Assembly (NCBI GenBank): GCA_037951105.1
Contig: JBAMJV010003031.1
Span: 1-64,000 of the forward strand
Direction: 5' to 3'
Length of the DNA stretch: 64,000 nt
From: Echinarachnius parma
Taxonomy: Eukaryota > Echinodermata > Echinoidea > Clypeasteroida > Echinarachniidae
The notes beneath the pieces were generated by a model. That model was not told the origin of the DNA and searched no databases. It saw only the letters and a list, made by a program, of their open reading frames with translations. A program made the position numbers and the translations under genes. Each line of letters opens with the position of its first letter. Within the stretch, counting starts at the first letter, position 1. Below, one piece after another: positions 1-11,631 of this stretch.

Positions 1-889
1 GTACATTGGATACAGAACAGTTGTTGATAAAAATGCTCGGTCCATTTTGACTTCATTTCTGGTGTAAATTCACAAATTCAAGTTCAATCTCCTATTCCGG
101 AATATGGATTCAAATCTAATTTGTAAACCTGTTCAAGACTAATAACTGTTTTGGTATATCATGCAGTCTCTGTAGCCCATAGCCAGAGTATGTTAGAATC
201 ATATCTACTTTGTAAATGGTCATACAAAGGTATGACCATTTACACGCCTCACACGCAATGTCATTATAGCAAACGCTGTATACATAATGCATGGGTGCCA
301 ATTTTTTTAAATTGGCACTTGTGCATATTGTCAATGCAATGCAGAGCACACAGTACAGTATTGTAATGTCTGTATGTGTGGTCAGAACCAGTCCTGAACG
401 TTAAATACTATGAGTGATTAACAGTGTATTGAATGTTTGAACATGTAGATGATTTGAGAAACTTAAATGTTCCATAACATGCAAATACATGTACACGTTG
501 ACTTCTGTGTATCTGTATCAGTGTACACATCAAATATATTTTGACCAAAATATGTTTTGTATATTTTAATTTGTTTAAAGCAATTTTATATATTGCTATA
601 AAGTGGATATTTTTTGGAAGAGGTAGGGCTTACAGTAGCAAATGAGCAACAAAATTGCCAATTAAAAAAAAAATATACAAACAATATTTAGGTTCACAAA
701 TACTGATGTTCACTAATACAGAAATTAAAACAAAATCAAAATGTATTCGCATGTCATGGAACCTTTAATTATATTATCTCAACATTTTAGGGGTGAGAAG
801 TTCATACTTCGGAAAGTGTTTATTTGTGCTCATGGCAACTGTGGCTCATTCATGATGGAGTTATATTTAGAACGGCTACAAAACACAGC
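1..889. other. no gene seen; A/T-rich DNA
   Basis: Only short ORFs without coding features occur here. Scattered ACATGT-type words are present. I see nothing else to annotate. Confidence 0.6.
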
Positions 890-1353
890 GTGTTCACACA
901 CAAACATTTTCATCCTTAATCATTAATCATGACTAAAGAATCATGACTAAAGAATCATGATTAAACCAAATGTTCACACACACCAAGCCAATATTCCACA
1001 ACAACTGACTTCCAGGTGGCTTCCAGGTGCATTGAACACCAGGTCTCCCTAGGGCCCCCCTAGGGCCCTGTGTGTGCGAACGTTCACGTTAAGCCACGGC
1101 CAGTTAGTTACGAGTCGTATAGCTAACCATGATTAAGCGAGAAATCCTTGTTCACACAAGAAATGAGCGTGATTCTATAGTCAGCTCTCGTACGAAACGA
1201 CGATAAAACCTGTGTTTCGTTAGTCATGACTAACGATACGTCGTTTCGTTAGTAAGCGTTCAGACACACACATTTTTAATGAGCAGCTGATTCTATAGTC
1301 AGCTGCTGATTCTTTAGTCATGATTAAGGGATGAAAATTTTGTGTGTGAACAC
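890..1353. mobile_element. inverted-repeat element (MITE-like, about 464 bp)
   Basis: The left end GTGTTCACACACAAACATTT is mirrored at the right by ...AATTTTGTGTGTGAACAC. The arms continue inward for about 50 bases through a shared 'catccttaatcatgactaaagaatca' type stretch with a few differences. The interior holds more short inverted words (TAGTCATGACTA, ATTCTATAGTCAGCT). There is no coding capacity, so it is a non-autonomous DNA transposon. No clear target duplication was found. Confidence 0.75.
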
Positions 1354-1508
1354 AGGAACATTTGTGTTCATGTTATCTCATCGCATCAATGAGTAATTAT
1401 AAGCTTTGTCAGTTTTGATCACAAAGCGCTGACTAATTGAGCAAATTGTAGTATGATGAGATAGTATCACTGATATTTATCATAGTTCTGATGTCTATGA
1501 CTATGATT

Positions 1509-1760
1509 ACTATATGTGACCGGCTATAGCTCTTGTCAGTAATTCATGTTTTGAAGAAATGGGCATTTTATTAAGTTCACACAATGTGTGTAAAAGACCT
1601 ATAATTGTAAAATTGAAACAATCATATCTTCACCAATTATTGACCAATTAGTTAGAACAAGGGATCAAACGAAAGCTTGTGATGAGGCCTTTGTATGAAA
1701 ATCTACATTTAGATTTTTACCGACAAGTGCCAGGTTTTGCTATAGCCGGTCACATATAGT
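1509..1760. mobile_element. inverted-repeat element (about 250 bp)
   Basis: Perfect terminal inverted repeats of at least 20 bases, TATGTGACCGGCTATAGC at the left and its complement at the right, are bounded by 'ACTA/TAGT'. A TA-type target is compatible with a Tc1/mariner-like MITE, but no transposase is present. Confidence 0.8.
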
Positions 1761-2017
1761 TCCTGGTACAAGCTAGAGGGGAAATGTGGTATCAGATATA
1801 TATATTGTTGTGTGTGCCTTTTATGGTTTTAGAATGAATTGCTCCCAAGAGAGTTGAAGTGCACATCATGTGCTTATTGACAGTTTGTACATGTGTGACT
1901 GTGTTTGTCCATGATGACCAAGTTAATGCCATTGTTAAGAGCTTAGAGATGATTATGAACCAGTATTGTGTTTGATTTCAATCATAGGGAAACTGGCCAT
2001 GAGCAAAGAAAATGGGT

Positions 2018-2092
2018 TTCTCCGTGATTAAAACCCGAGACCTCTGGATTGCTAGACCGGTGCTCTACCGACTGAGCTATAGAAAACCCTTA
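2018..2092 (-). repeat. tRNA-related sequence (SINE head)
   Basis: Read on the minus strand it contains an intact A-box-like TAGCTCAGTCGGTAGAGCA and a degraded B-box region. It cannot fold as a proper tRNA: there are three extra bases before the D stem and no T-arm GTTCRA. A related diverged copy is at 36336-36395, which supports a dispersed tRNA-derived SINE rather than a tRNA gene. Confidence 0.6.
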
Positions 2093-2965
2093 CACTGTGT
2101 TTGCCCCTGAAACCCCTTTAGTATTCAATAGTATCATATTTTACCAAAATCTGTCTCCTCTGCAAAAAATATGGGAAAGATTCAACAGGGCAGTTTGGTT
2201 GTGGTTTAGAAGGAGCTACTCTATTTGATTGATTGATTTGTTTTCTTCAAAATTTTAAACAAATTATGAAACAAACAACTAACATTAAATTTTGAACATA
2301 ATTTCTGGTACATATTGGAGTAAATAATACGGTTCAATAGAGCACTATATATTTTTGATTAAGATAGAGAACAATGTAACGGCTTGAAAAACATCGTAAT
2401 AAATGAACTCATGAAAAAAAACCCATAAATTTGAAAAATGTCAGTAGAAAATAATTCTATATTTTATAATTCAGTTTCTATGAAAATGTGGATGAGCCAT
2501 AATTGTAGCAGACAGAGCTTTTTGGGTGAAAGGCCAGCCCATTTAATGGGTAATGATTAACATTATTAAAATAAAGTACTTTCTAATTCCTCTCTTCGAA
2601 TGAAAATCCGAATTTAAGGTCATCCTGCTCAGTTCACTACCCTGTCTGGCAAATATAATACATGTTTTGTGCAACATGCTGTCAACACTTTAACCCTGTG
2701 AGTGTTCAGTGTGCCCAAGATGACTCGACGTTCTCAAGGGAATGCCTATTTTGCCTAATTTATATTTGTATCCAACAAGTTAATACATTTCTCGAAAGAT
2801 AATAAACCTTCAGTTTTCAACACTTAACCATGACATTTCAGGAAATTCAGATTTTCTGTAACCTAGCGCAATTTTGACATTTTCTAGGGCCTCCCTTCTT
2901 TCACCTTACTGCAGGAAGTCCCTGTCTCATCATATCAGGAATCCTGGTACCTGTTGAACCCAAAT
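2093..2965. other. no gene seen
   Basis: A/T-rich sequence with no convincing ORF, repeat or splice-bounded exon. Confidence 0.5.
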
Positions 2966-3132
2966 TAGGGGGGCAGATCAAGCCCCGTCTAGGCGTCTAG
3001 ATGGTGATTCACAGAATAAACATTGTCACAGATTTTGTAAATTATTATCCTGAACAAAAAACAACCAGCTGAAGTCAAATTATTAGGGTGGCAGATGAAT
3101 CCGCTTCTAGATGTCTGCAGTGATTCATGACA
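2966..3132. repeat. two-copy degenerate tandem duplication (118 bp step)
   Basis: The phrase GGCAGAT..GCC/TCCGC..CTAG.TGTCT..GTGATTCA occurs from 2972 and again from 3090, in the same orientation. Confidence 0.6.
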
Positions 3133-3409
3133 TTAAAGGGATCCTAACTTTGTTGACATGCGTACAAACTGGCAAATGGTTGATAAAATGTGTATTGCAC
3201 TGACTCTGTACACAGTTATAATTATCCACTAGATAATTATATATCTGAACAGTTCAATCATTTATATCTTTATAACGGAAGAGAAATTTGGAAAACCGTA
3301 AGCTGTTCCGTTCTTTCTATTGGTGATATGAATACACTGAGGTATGTGAGAACAGCTAGAGTTCCAAGTAAGGTTTGAGGATTTTGACAATGTTACTAGA
3401 TCCCTTTAA
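3133..3409. mobile_element. TTAA-flanked MITE, family A
   Basis: It begins TTAAAGGGATCCTAACTTTG and ends GTTACTAGATCCCTTTAA: inverted ends flanked by TTAA. Related copies in this window are 12693-13100 (inverted), 13143-13546, 27394-27680, 33583-33690 (one end), 49328-49643 (inverted) and 50184-50450 (inverted). A TTAA target suggests a piggyBac-type source of transposase. Confidence 0.8.
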
Positions 3410-3424
3410 ATATTGCCAAAGTAG

Positions 3425-3715
3425 GAAGACATGTGGCATGTTGTAAAGGGAGGTGCTCCACTATGAAAGGATATAATAAAATGTTGACAGGGCCCAGGGG
3501 TTTGTTCATATTTTGACCAAACTCGTATCCTTTACAAGCTTTCGTCAGGGGGCCGGTAAACTGCCTTCTAGGAGATTCCTGGAACACATATATAGACCCA
3601 GAAGACTAGCATGTCATAAAGGGAGGTGCCCTGCTATGATAGGAGGGGATTTAACATGGAAAGGGAGTTCTTTCATATTTTGACCAAACTCTTATCCTTT
3701 ACAAACTTTGTTAAG
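3425..3715. repeat. two-copy degenerate tandem duplication (173 bp step)
   Basis: 'AAAGGGAGGTG' followed by 'CATATTTTGACCAAACTC', 'TATCCTTTACAA' and 'AGGGGGC' occurs twice, at 3445 and 3618. No coding content. Confidence 0.65.
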
Positions 3716-3910
3716 GGGGCACATGAACTGTCTGGGGTGATTAGTGGAATAAATGTGCGGGTAGTAACGAGGAGTACACACATGAACGGAGGTACTCTGT
3801 CTCTGGAGGTACTCTGTATCTGGAGGTATACTGACTTATCAGAGGAGCTACATGTAGGCACCTCTGAATGTACATGTACCTACTGATATAAATTGCTGTA
3901 CACTATAGTA

Positions 3911-4240
3911 GTGGATCATTACAATAATTTTTAAATGTTGTTGTCATCGTCGTTGCACCCTTTTAATGATTCTATGGATATACAGTGCTTTTCAAATACT
4001 GTGGATCATTATAATAGTTTTTTATATCATCGTCCTCGTCATCACTGTTGTCATCATCGTTGCACCCTTTTAATGTTCCTACTGATATGCTGTTCAAATA
4101 CTGTGGATCATTATAATAATTGTTGATATCATCGTCTTCGTTATCGCTGTCTTTGTTGCACCCTTTTGAATGTTCCTACTGATATGCAGTGCTGTGGATC
4201 CATTAGCATAATTGTTAATATCACCATCATCTACGTTTAC
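3911..4240. repeat. tandem repeat, about four units of 90-102 bp
   Basis: Each unit starts at GTGGATCATTA (3911, 4001, 4103; variant 4193) and carries a 'TATCATCGTC' box and 'GTTGCACCCTTTTAATG'. More diverged units may continue to about 4560 with the TTGAACCTTTGA word. Confidence 0.75.
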
Positions 4241-5065
4241 TTACAATTTTGAACCTATTTATCCACAGATGAAAGACACTATACAATGGCTATTGATAAT
4301 TATAATATTTTTAAATATCATCATCTGTTTGAACCTTTGACACATGAACGATACTATACGAAAGCTGCTGCTGATTTTCATCTATGTTCAGTATCATTGT
4401 CATCCTGTGCTCTAACCTTTTGAACTAAGAAAGACCCCGAAAGGCGCAAAATATAAAAGGAACAGATGAAAGGCACTAAACAAATGATGTTGATGATTAT
4501 CTACATTCTATATCAGTGTCATCATGTCCTCTAACCTTTGAACATATCCATAAATAAATTGTGCTATAAGTGCTGTGAATCCCTATCATCAGTCAGCATC
4601 ATTGCTTATTCACCTGCCTTTAGGGTGAAACATGCAATTCCTTCATCTGAGTCATCATCTAGTCAGCTTCTAAAAGCTTGACTCAACACCTCATGTCTTA
4701 AAGATACTGTCCTACATTTGAAAGCCAAGACATTTTGGTAAAAAGGATAATCATTCCCAATGATACACTCTTTGATAAAAGGGTAATCATTCCCAATGAT
4801 ACATACATTATACTCAGAATAGAAAGGAAATAGGCCAGAGAGTAAGACTAAGGAGCAATTTATTTATCTTGCATCATCTTAATCCTAACACTATGATCTA
4901 AAATTTCACCAACTAGATGTTCATGGTTTTCTTGTGGTCATTGGAATGTTTTACTGCGCTTGAAGGAGCGTGCAACAGGAGGGCGTTATCGTTACATTTT
5001 TGCAGGGAGCTTGACTGTAAGGTTTGCCCTTTGACAACCCTGAGGGAATGATAAGATCTTAAAGT
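4241..5065. other. no gene seen; diverged repeat remnants
   Basis: Weak continuation of the preceding array, plus a 43-base direct repeat around 4735-4803 (AAAAGG.TAATCATTCCCAAT twice). No exon found. Confidence 0.5.
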
Positions 5066-5930
5066 GTCTAGTTATCTCAGTGGCGTTGACATCAGCATTT
5101 AAGCAGCAAGTTCTGCTTCTGCTGATTGCAGCAATGAGTTACTAGCGTGCCAACTAGTATCTCCTTGATTGCAGAAACACTGCATATAATGATACTTGAT
5201 ACATCTCATACACAGAAAGCATGACACATTTAGACTTTGACAGTGGGGAAATTTATCCTCAAGGGTGAATTTAATCTGGAAACTATCTGATTATCTCTGT
5301 GGTGTTGACATCAGCATTAAATGCAGATTTGCCTTCGCTCATTGTGGTAACTCAGTTGGGAACTAAAGTTGTACAGTTTTTCCATCTCTTGGAACAGTAA
5401 CTTGAACAATTTAGACTTTAACTGTGGGGCTGTTTCCATGATGGAGTTCCCATACACGTATCTGGATAAAGTTTTTACTTTTATTTGTTAATTATGCTTT
5501 TAAGCATAACTGCTTTAGAATTTAGATGATAGTGGAAACTCTTCAAAGATACTTTACAAAAAAACTTTACAAAAAACTCTCTGCAATTGGTTGCACAACA
5601 ATTTTATCCCTTGGAACAGTAACTTGAACATTTAAAACTTTTGCAGTTTGGCTGTTGCCACAAAGGAATTCTCATACATGTTGCTTGATATCTCTATGTC
5701 ATTTTAATTCAGCATGAAAAAATGCTTAAAGTGATAGTGGAAACTCTGCAAAGAACTTTGGTTGTACAATACTTTCATAGATCTTGAAATTTTCAGACAT
5801 TGACAGTGGCTTCATTGAAGGAATGATCATACTTGAAAATTGCCTTGATATCTCTCTCCTGTTGACATTTGATATTATTTTAAACAGAATTGCCTTTTTG
5901 TGAAAACTTTGCAAACTTGTGAGAACCACT
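5066..5930. repeat. degenerate tandem repeat (about 217-222 bp units) before the putative first exon
   Basis: TATCTC.GTGG.GTTGACATCA recurs at about 5073 and 5289, and CTTGGAACAGTAACTTGAAC recurs at about 5390 and 5612. Further decayed versions of 'GATAGTGGAAACTCT.CAAAG' follow at about 5528 and 5732. At least four units end some 140 bases before the ATG at 6068. Confidence 0.65.
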
Positions 5931-6067
5931 TGTACATTATATTTGCTCCGGAATATCAGACAAAACCCCTGCTCTATTTATTGAACACTGTTGGACTTTC
6001 ATACACAGGATAACAGAGATAAGCAGTTAAAAGACTATTAATCAGTTTAAGTGAAAGATCGCTCAAG

Positions 6068-6148
6068 ATGTTTTGCTACGTGCAGTTGGATAGGAAACAT
6101 TCACCAAACGTTGTTGATTATGTGGAGCTGAAACAGCCACCAGTGAAG
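6068..6148 (+). CDS. possible alternative first coding exon
   Basis: An ATG at 6068 opens 27 codons (begins MFCYVQLDRKHS, ends KQPPVK) and then meets a GTAAAG donor in phase 0 at 6149. The next downstream exon that accepts phase 0 is 18468-18579, and 16371-16670 also ends in phase 0, so this could be an alternative start for the DENND2 gene from an upstream promoter. I do not recognise the peptide. The 900 bases before it are a degenerate tandem repeat. It could equally be a chance ORF: the frame stays open past the donor for some distance. Confidence 0.3.
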
Positions 6149-7833
6149 GTAAAGTTAAAGGTGTTGTCACATTTCACTGGATATCGTTAACGGATGCCCG
6201 ACGGATACACAATTTGCGAAATCACATTATCGCCTCCATAGCTTCATGCACAAAACATTCCGCCCGATGGAACAACGTACATCGCCTGACAATGAACGCA
6301 TTTGCCTAACAAGAAAGGGAAAAGAAACATAGACAAATGGATGTCAGTTAATGCTATCCAGTGATATGTGACAAGCAGGCATGTGAGACTTCCGGGTTTC
6401 CGCGGAATTCTGCGTTTTTGAAATAAAAAAAACGCGGAATTCCGCGTTTTTGTGGTTGTTTACTTTATTAAATGTATAGAGACAACATTTAAATGTAAGT
6501 CTGACCAAATCGTACCTAGTAATTATGCAAGAATTATGAAAAATAGGGTCGAGAATGCACCAGAGAGCATTTAATACTCATAAACTTCAAGGCCTGGACC
6601 CCAGCCGCAATGGACTTTGTGCGCGCAATGTGCACTTCCCGCACACTTGTGCAATTATGCCGCAACTTTCCTCTTTTTTTCTTCTTACTTCACTCACATG
6701 CCTGGACAAGGGCTTTAAACATAGATAATCAATTAGGGAAAGGGAACCACCACCTCCTAAACAAATTCTAGTATATGAAAGAGAATAGTTGTAGTAGTCC
6801 AACTCATCAAAAGTTCTGAAAAAAATAGGTTTCCATATATAAACAATAAATCATAACTTGAAAACTCATCATCATCATACTAAAATGATGTGCTTAAGGA
6901 TATGCAGAAGAATACTATATCTAATGTCTAAGGACTGAAGTTCCTATATATGCCAAAAGAAATAGTCTGTTGTTAATAAAGTTTATAAATGTGTCTTTGT
7001 TTAATTACTCATACATGTGTGTAATAAATCTGATTTTATTATCAGGCTTTATACGGTGATAAATCAATTAAATTTCTCTTCTCAGCAAGGTCAACTAAAA
7101 ACAGGGCAGTGATATTTTAGGAGCATACCTACTTCCTAACTTGACTTTCCCTCCTTGTAATACAAATTACAAACTGTGTCTGTGTTTGTGAGTGTGTGTG
7201 CATATGCGCACATGTAGGCCACCACAAATGAGCTCTGGGCCATCTAAAATTAGCTGTGGGCCACCAAACATTTGCGATATGCCTCTGAAAGGGAGATCTG
7301 GGCCACTAAAACTGTCATAGATACCAAATTTTACTTGTTCGAATTAGCAATCAAACGTAACAAAATGTTATGTTTTGCTTTGAATTTGGGGCCACCAGAT
7401 TTAGATTTGGTCCGATAACATTTGAATGATCTTGATCTTCTTTCCAACTGTGCCACAAGCAACAAAAATAAATAAATCTAGCACTGGTTTGTGTGATTTA
7501 TATCATAGTTGATATTGATGGTAAAGATAATCATGTATGGATAAACTTGATTGACAACTAAATGTCACTTTGAAAAGGGACTTATTGTCAGGATTTCCTG
7601 TAAACTCGTATTTATAAGTGATACAATGATAAGATGAGTTACTCAGATTAATTAACTATACAATTGCCAGGTCACTTTTGTGTTAAGCCCCTTTTGATTT
7701 TGCTCACTATGTCGTTATAGCCATGCATGTGTCGGAAACAATTCAGTTAAAAATAGCAACTTTGATACAAATATTAAGATGACCAGGCTGATCTACACTT
7801 TTCAGGAAAGGTCCCATAAGATTATTTTTCACT
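6149..7833. other. no gene seen; contains a 24-nt perfect palindrome
   Basis: Intronic or intergenic sequence. The palindrome at 6428-6451 (core ACGCGGAATTCCGCGT) is preceded by a direct copy of one arm at about 6400-6419. No supported ORF. Confidence 0.5.
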
Positions 7834-8528
7834 TAAAGTGATTCATTCACCTTTCGAATTCAACCAAAATCACTTGAAGCTTTCACACTTACCCTGTACC
7901 TTGTTGTTTAGCTTATGGTAACAGAAAAACAAAATGGGGTTTAATTTGTCAATGTCTCGCTAATTAGGGAGATATTTATGATATACGTGCGAATGTTCAG
8001 TAATAAATCTAACCGGTGAGTTATAGACCTAAAACTAATAAACCGTCATCCAACGTTTAATTGTGCATTATACGTGTATTCACCCGGTGAGAAAGTTCGC
8101 ACACAGATTCCACGGAGTACCACATTGATATGCGTGACCCCTACGTGACCCTCGCTAGCTACGTGACCCGCGCACAAATAACAACTGCATAAGCGAATAC
8201 AAAACAAAATAACCAAACCTCGCTTAAACTGACTACATGTAATTATATATTCTTCATTTTTGAGATCTTTTTACGTGACATACCTTTACAAATGTCGGCT
8301 TCTCAATACCGTTACAAGAATAAGCACAATATTGTTGTAATATTATGCTAAATCAGTTAAACTCCTTTATTGACCGATATATAGTTTGATGGAGGGACGC
8401 ATTGGTTTTTCATTCATAGAATCCAAATTACAGGGTTGTTCGATATGATTTTTTTTTGTGTGGGTTACATTCATCCCCATCCGTCAACTGGGAACTGTTC
8501 AGACGTTTTGTAAAAGAGGGCCTGTCCC
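7834..8528. mobile_element. non-autonomous element, family D (chimeric copy)
   Basis: The segment from about 8010 to 8528 is a close copy of 11117-11631: same CTACGTGACCC, GACCGATATATAGTTT and GACGTTTTGTAAAAG words in the same order. Its left part (7834-7990) instead matches family B ends, so the copy looks mosaic. Confidence 0.7.
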
Positions 8529-8570
8529 TTTAATATAAACTACATTGCATACACACCTACCTATTATTTA

Positions 8571-8640
8571 AGCGCAGTAGAGTATATATTTATAGTAGCT
8601 GCGCTATATAAATGTTCATATTATCATTATTATTATTAAT
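8571..8640 (+). repeat. SINE 3' end with (ATT)n tail
   Basis: AGCGCAGTAGAGTATATATT, then AGTAGCTGCGCTATATAAAT and 'GTTCATATTATCATTATTATT'. The same tail occurs at 18324-18386 and 53138-53205. Confidence 0.65.
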
Positions 8641-8965
8641 CTGCTCACTATTTGGTAGTATTTATACATTATGAGTATGTTATTGAGTGGCCGTAAAGAT
8701 AATACTGGTGGCTGTGTTACAAATCAATTTGCCCAAAACGGGTTAGGAACCATTGGCATCCTGGATATAGAAGGTGACCTTGCTAATGAATTTAGATCTA
8801 TCGGACAGTTTGAACTGGATAGAAAGTTCCTACATATTATGATCTGTCACATACTGTAGTCCCAGGTACCTAGCTTGCCGCTGGGTACTGCACATGGTCC
8901 ATCTGTCAACATCAGGCCTGGTATGACTAATTCCACTAATTAGTTAATCATAGCTTAGCTGAAAC

Positions 8966-9348
8966 TTAAAGGTGCACCTGTAAACTGTCAGATATTGCCC
9001 GAAATGACATTTGAGACTTCAATCCTATACCAAAATCATTGTAAGATACATGTATGTCCGAATGATGTGTGAAAGTTTCATTGAAAAAGAACACTGGTTT
9101 CCTGGTTAAAAAAGCGAAAATTTGCGTCAGCTTTTACAATGAATTACTGTAGACGTTTATGAGATTTATGACCGTTCATTAACGCTCTTGAGCTGAATGA
9201 TAGGTATCGTCATACTAAAGGGGCATTTGAAAAAATCTAACCCTATATTATTCTTCTCTTACCATAAACCAAACAACACGGTAGAAGAGAAATGTGGAAG
9301 CTCAAATTAATTTTTGTGGAGTTATACACTTTACATGTATCCCTTTAA
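8966..9348. mobile_element. TTAA-flanked MITE, family B (383 bp)
   Basis: TTAA at both ends (8966, 9345). It has the family words 'TTTGAGACTTCAATC.TATACCAAAATCATTG', 'GTGTGAAAGTTTCAT' and 'CTTACCATAA.CCAAACAACA'. Other copies: 19725-20098, 20520-20845, 22079-22260, 22675-22840 and 24337-24640. Confidence 0.7.
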
Positions 9349-9828
9349 GCTATACTCTATGTAGAAGAACACACTGACCCTATGTGTATATCTAAGTAAT
9401 AATTGATGTGCCAGTCAATCTTGTGTTGTTCAAATCCGTTAGGACTTCATATGAACATTTAAAGTTATTTAGAGAAGTTAAAAGGGTATTTATTAATTAA
9501 ATTCACTAATTAATTACTGGTACTCATCACTCAGCTAAGCAATGCTCTGTGTAGAAGAATATTGATATTTGTTATATCAATGAAAGATTAGTTTATTACC
9601 AATCATTCAAGATGATACTTTAGATATGATTTCATAAAAGTAAATCTTTCTTTAGTATTCTAATCTGCTATACTTATGTTTATAATTCTGTATACTGCTG
9701 TTTGAGAAAGACAAATCAACTTAAAGATGTAAAAGTACCAAGGTCAATAAAAAGTCCATTCCCTCTTGGATATACAAGTTCCCATTGAGTGAATACATAG
9801 TTACGTTCATGTAGACAATCGGTTCAGT

Positions 9829-10108
9829 CAAGCCTCCAAACTAACATTCTCTCTACTGGCCCGTTTGAGCAAGTAAAATCATCAATGTTCAAATTTTACT
9901 TGCCCAAACAGAAAATTTACTTGCCCACTCACTTCTAGATGAGACTTACACGTAAGGAATTACATTATACTCTAGTAGTTGGACAGAAATGTCAATTGCC
10001 TGATCGAGCAACCAAAGTACCAAACTAGACCATTTATGACATTTTACTTGCCCGACATCAATTTTGAATTGCCCGGGCAATCGGGCAAGTGCTAGTGTCT
10101 AGCCCTGG
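9829..10108. repeat. dispersed repeat with 'gcaagtgctagtgtctagccc' end
   Basis: It starts CAAGCCTCCA.ACTAAC and ends GGGCAAGTGCTAGTGTCTAG. The two ends form an imperfect inverted repeat. Copies: 10243-10680, 19240-19480 and a fragment at 22296-22325. Confidence 0.65.
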
Positions 10109-10242
10109 TTTAGTTTACCTCGTTGTTTGACAGGTGTCTGCCTATGCAAAAGACCATTTTATCTCGTTAGGCTTCATTAGTGCACTTCCCGTACGTAGAT
10201 CCTGCCTCCCAAGGCAACCGTGTCAATTCCTGATCTATAATA

Positions 10243-10680
10243 CAAGCCTCCACACTAATTGATTTGTTTTACTTGCCTGTTTGGGCAAGTAAAATCACAT
10301 ATTTTCAAATTTCACTCACCTTAACAAATGATTTACTTGCCCCCCCCCCCCCCAAATCCAAATATGAAACAAAACAACAATAATCATGGTATAGGTATAG
10401 CTTGATCTGCTTGGCAATTTCTTGCTACTTTCTTGGTGACATTTATACATTTATAAGTTAAAACTCCTAAGGAGCATTCAGGAGGATTAACCTACCAATT
10501 TAGTATTATGATGTATTATTATTATTATTAGTAGTACCAAGTGAGGAATTGTTAATTTTCTCTTGTAGTTGAAACAAATTATAGATGCCTGTTTGGGCAA
10601 CCAAACTAGACCATTTATGAAATTGTACTTGCCTGACATCAATTGTTACTTGCCCTGGGCATTTGGGCAAGTGCTAGCAG
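10243..10680. repeat. second copy of the same dispersed repeat, with poly-C tract
   Basis: Same left end (CAAGCCTCCACACTAAT) and same TTACTTGCC / TTGGGCAAGTGCTAG right end. A run of C at 10340-10353 and an (ATT)n run at about 10505 lie inside. Confidence 0.6.
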
Positions 10681-10991
10681 GCATACATTAAGGCATAACA
10701 ATCATTAATAGAACAGTGTGAAATTTAGTCTGTGTAAAACTTCATGTTTATCCTTCACAAGTGCTTCCCTTATGACAAGGATTTATGTCCATGTATTAAC
10801 CATACAGCATACTGGTTTAGTATGTAACCTGAACATTCTGCTGTTCACAACATCATTCCTGTCTATCAAATTTTGAGTTATGGTATTGACTTAGGGTAAC
10901 TTATGCTTTCAAGGCCATTCAAGTCTGAATGAATTTCTACTTCAGCTTAAAGTTTAATCCAGGTACAATGTTTTTGGCCAGGATTGTTGCT

Positions 10992-11631
10992 TTAAAGGCA
11001 GAGATCCACTTTTGCAAGCCAAAATTCAAAAGTTGCGAGGTTATTGTCTTATATGAAAGGAAATGTCATTTAATAGCATGCCTGAAAAAATTAGGGCTTG
11101 AAATCTCTTTTTCGTGGAGTTATAGACCTAAAACTGAATAAACTGAGGCACGTCGGTTAATTAGGTACATACGTATTTTCGGCCGGTGAGTAAGTTCGTA
11201 CATAGATTTCACGGAGTGCCAGATCGGTATGCATGACCCCTACGTGACCCGCGCTAGCTACGTGACCCGCGCATAAGTACTAATGTGTGAGCGTTTACCA
11301 AGCAAAATACCCAAACATCGCTTAAACTAACTACATGTAATTATATATTCTTTCTTTTTGAAATCTTTTTCCGTGACATACGTTAACAAATGTCGGCTTC
11401 ACAATACCTTTACGAGAATTAGTACTATATTGTTGTAATATTATGCTAAATCAGTTGAACTCCTTTATTGACCGATATATAGTTTAAATGGAGGGACGCA
11501 TTCGTTTTTCATTCGTAGAATCCAAATTAGAGGGCTGTTCGCTCTGATTTTTTTTTTGCGTGTTACATTGATCCCCATCCGTCAACTGAAAGCTGTTCAG
11601 ACGTTTTGTAAAAGTGGACCTGTCCCTTTAA
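10992..11631. mobile_element. TTAA-flanked MITE, family D (640 bp, complete)
   Basis: The left end TTAAAGGCAGAGATCCACTT mirrors the right end GTGGACCTGTCCCTTTAA, with TTAA at both borders and further inverted similarity (TTTTGCAA/TTGTAAAA). A second, mosaic copy is at 7834-8528. Confidence 0.8.

Noticed and set aside
890-1353. CRISPR-like array, because of repeated TCATGACTAAAGAA words
   Set aside because: The words are in both orientations and form transposon-like inverted ends. The genome is eukaryotic with spliced genes.
2018-2092. tRNA gene on the minus strand
   Set aside because: The A-box is good, but there are three extra bases before the D stem, the anticodon stem does not pair, and the T-arm consensus is lost. 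A diverged sister at 36336 supports a SINE.
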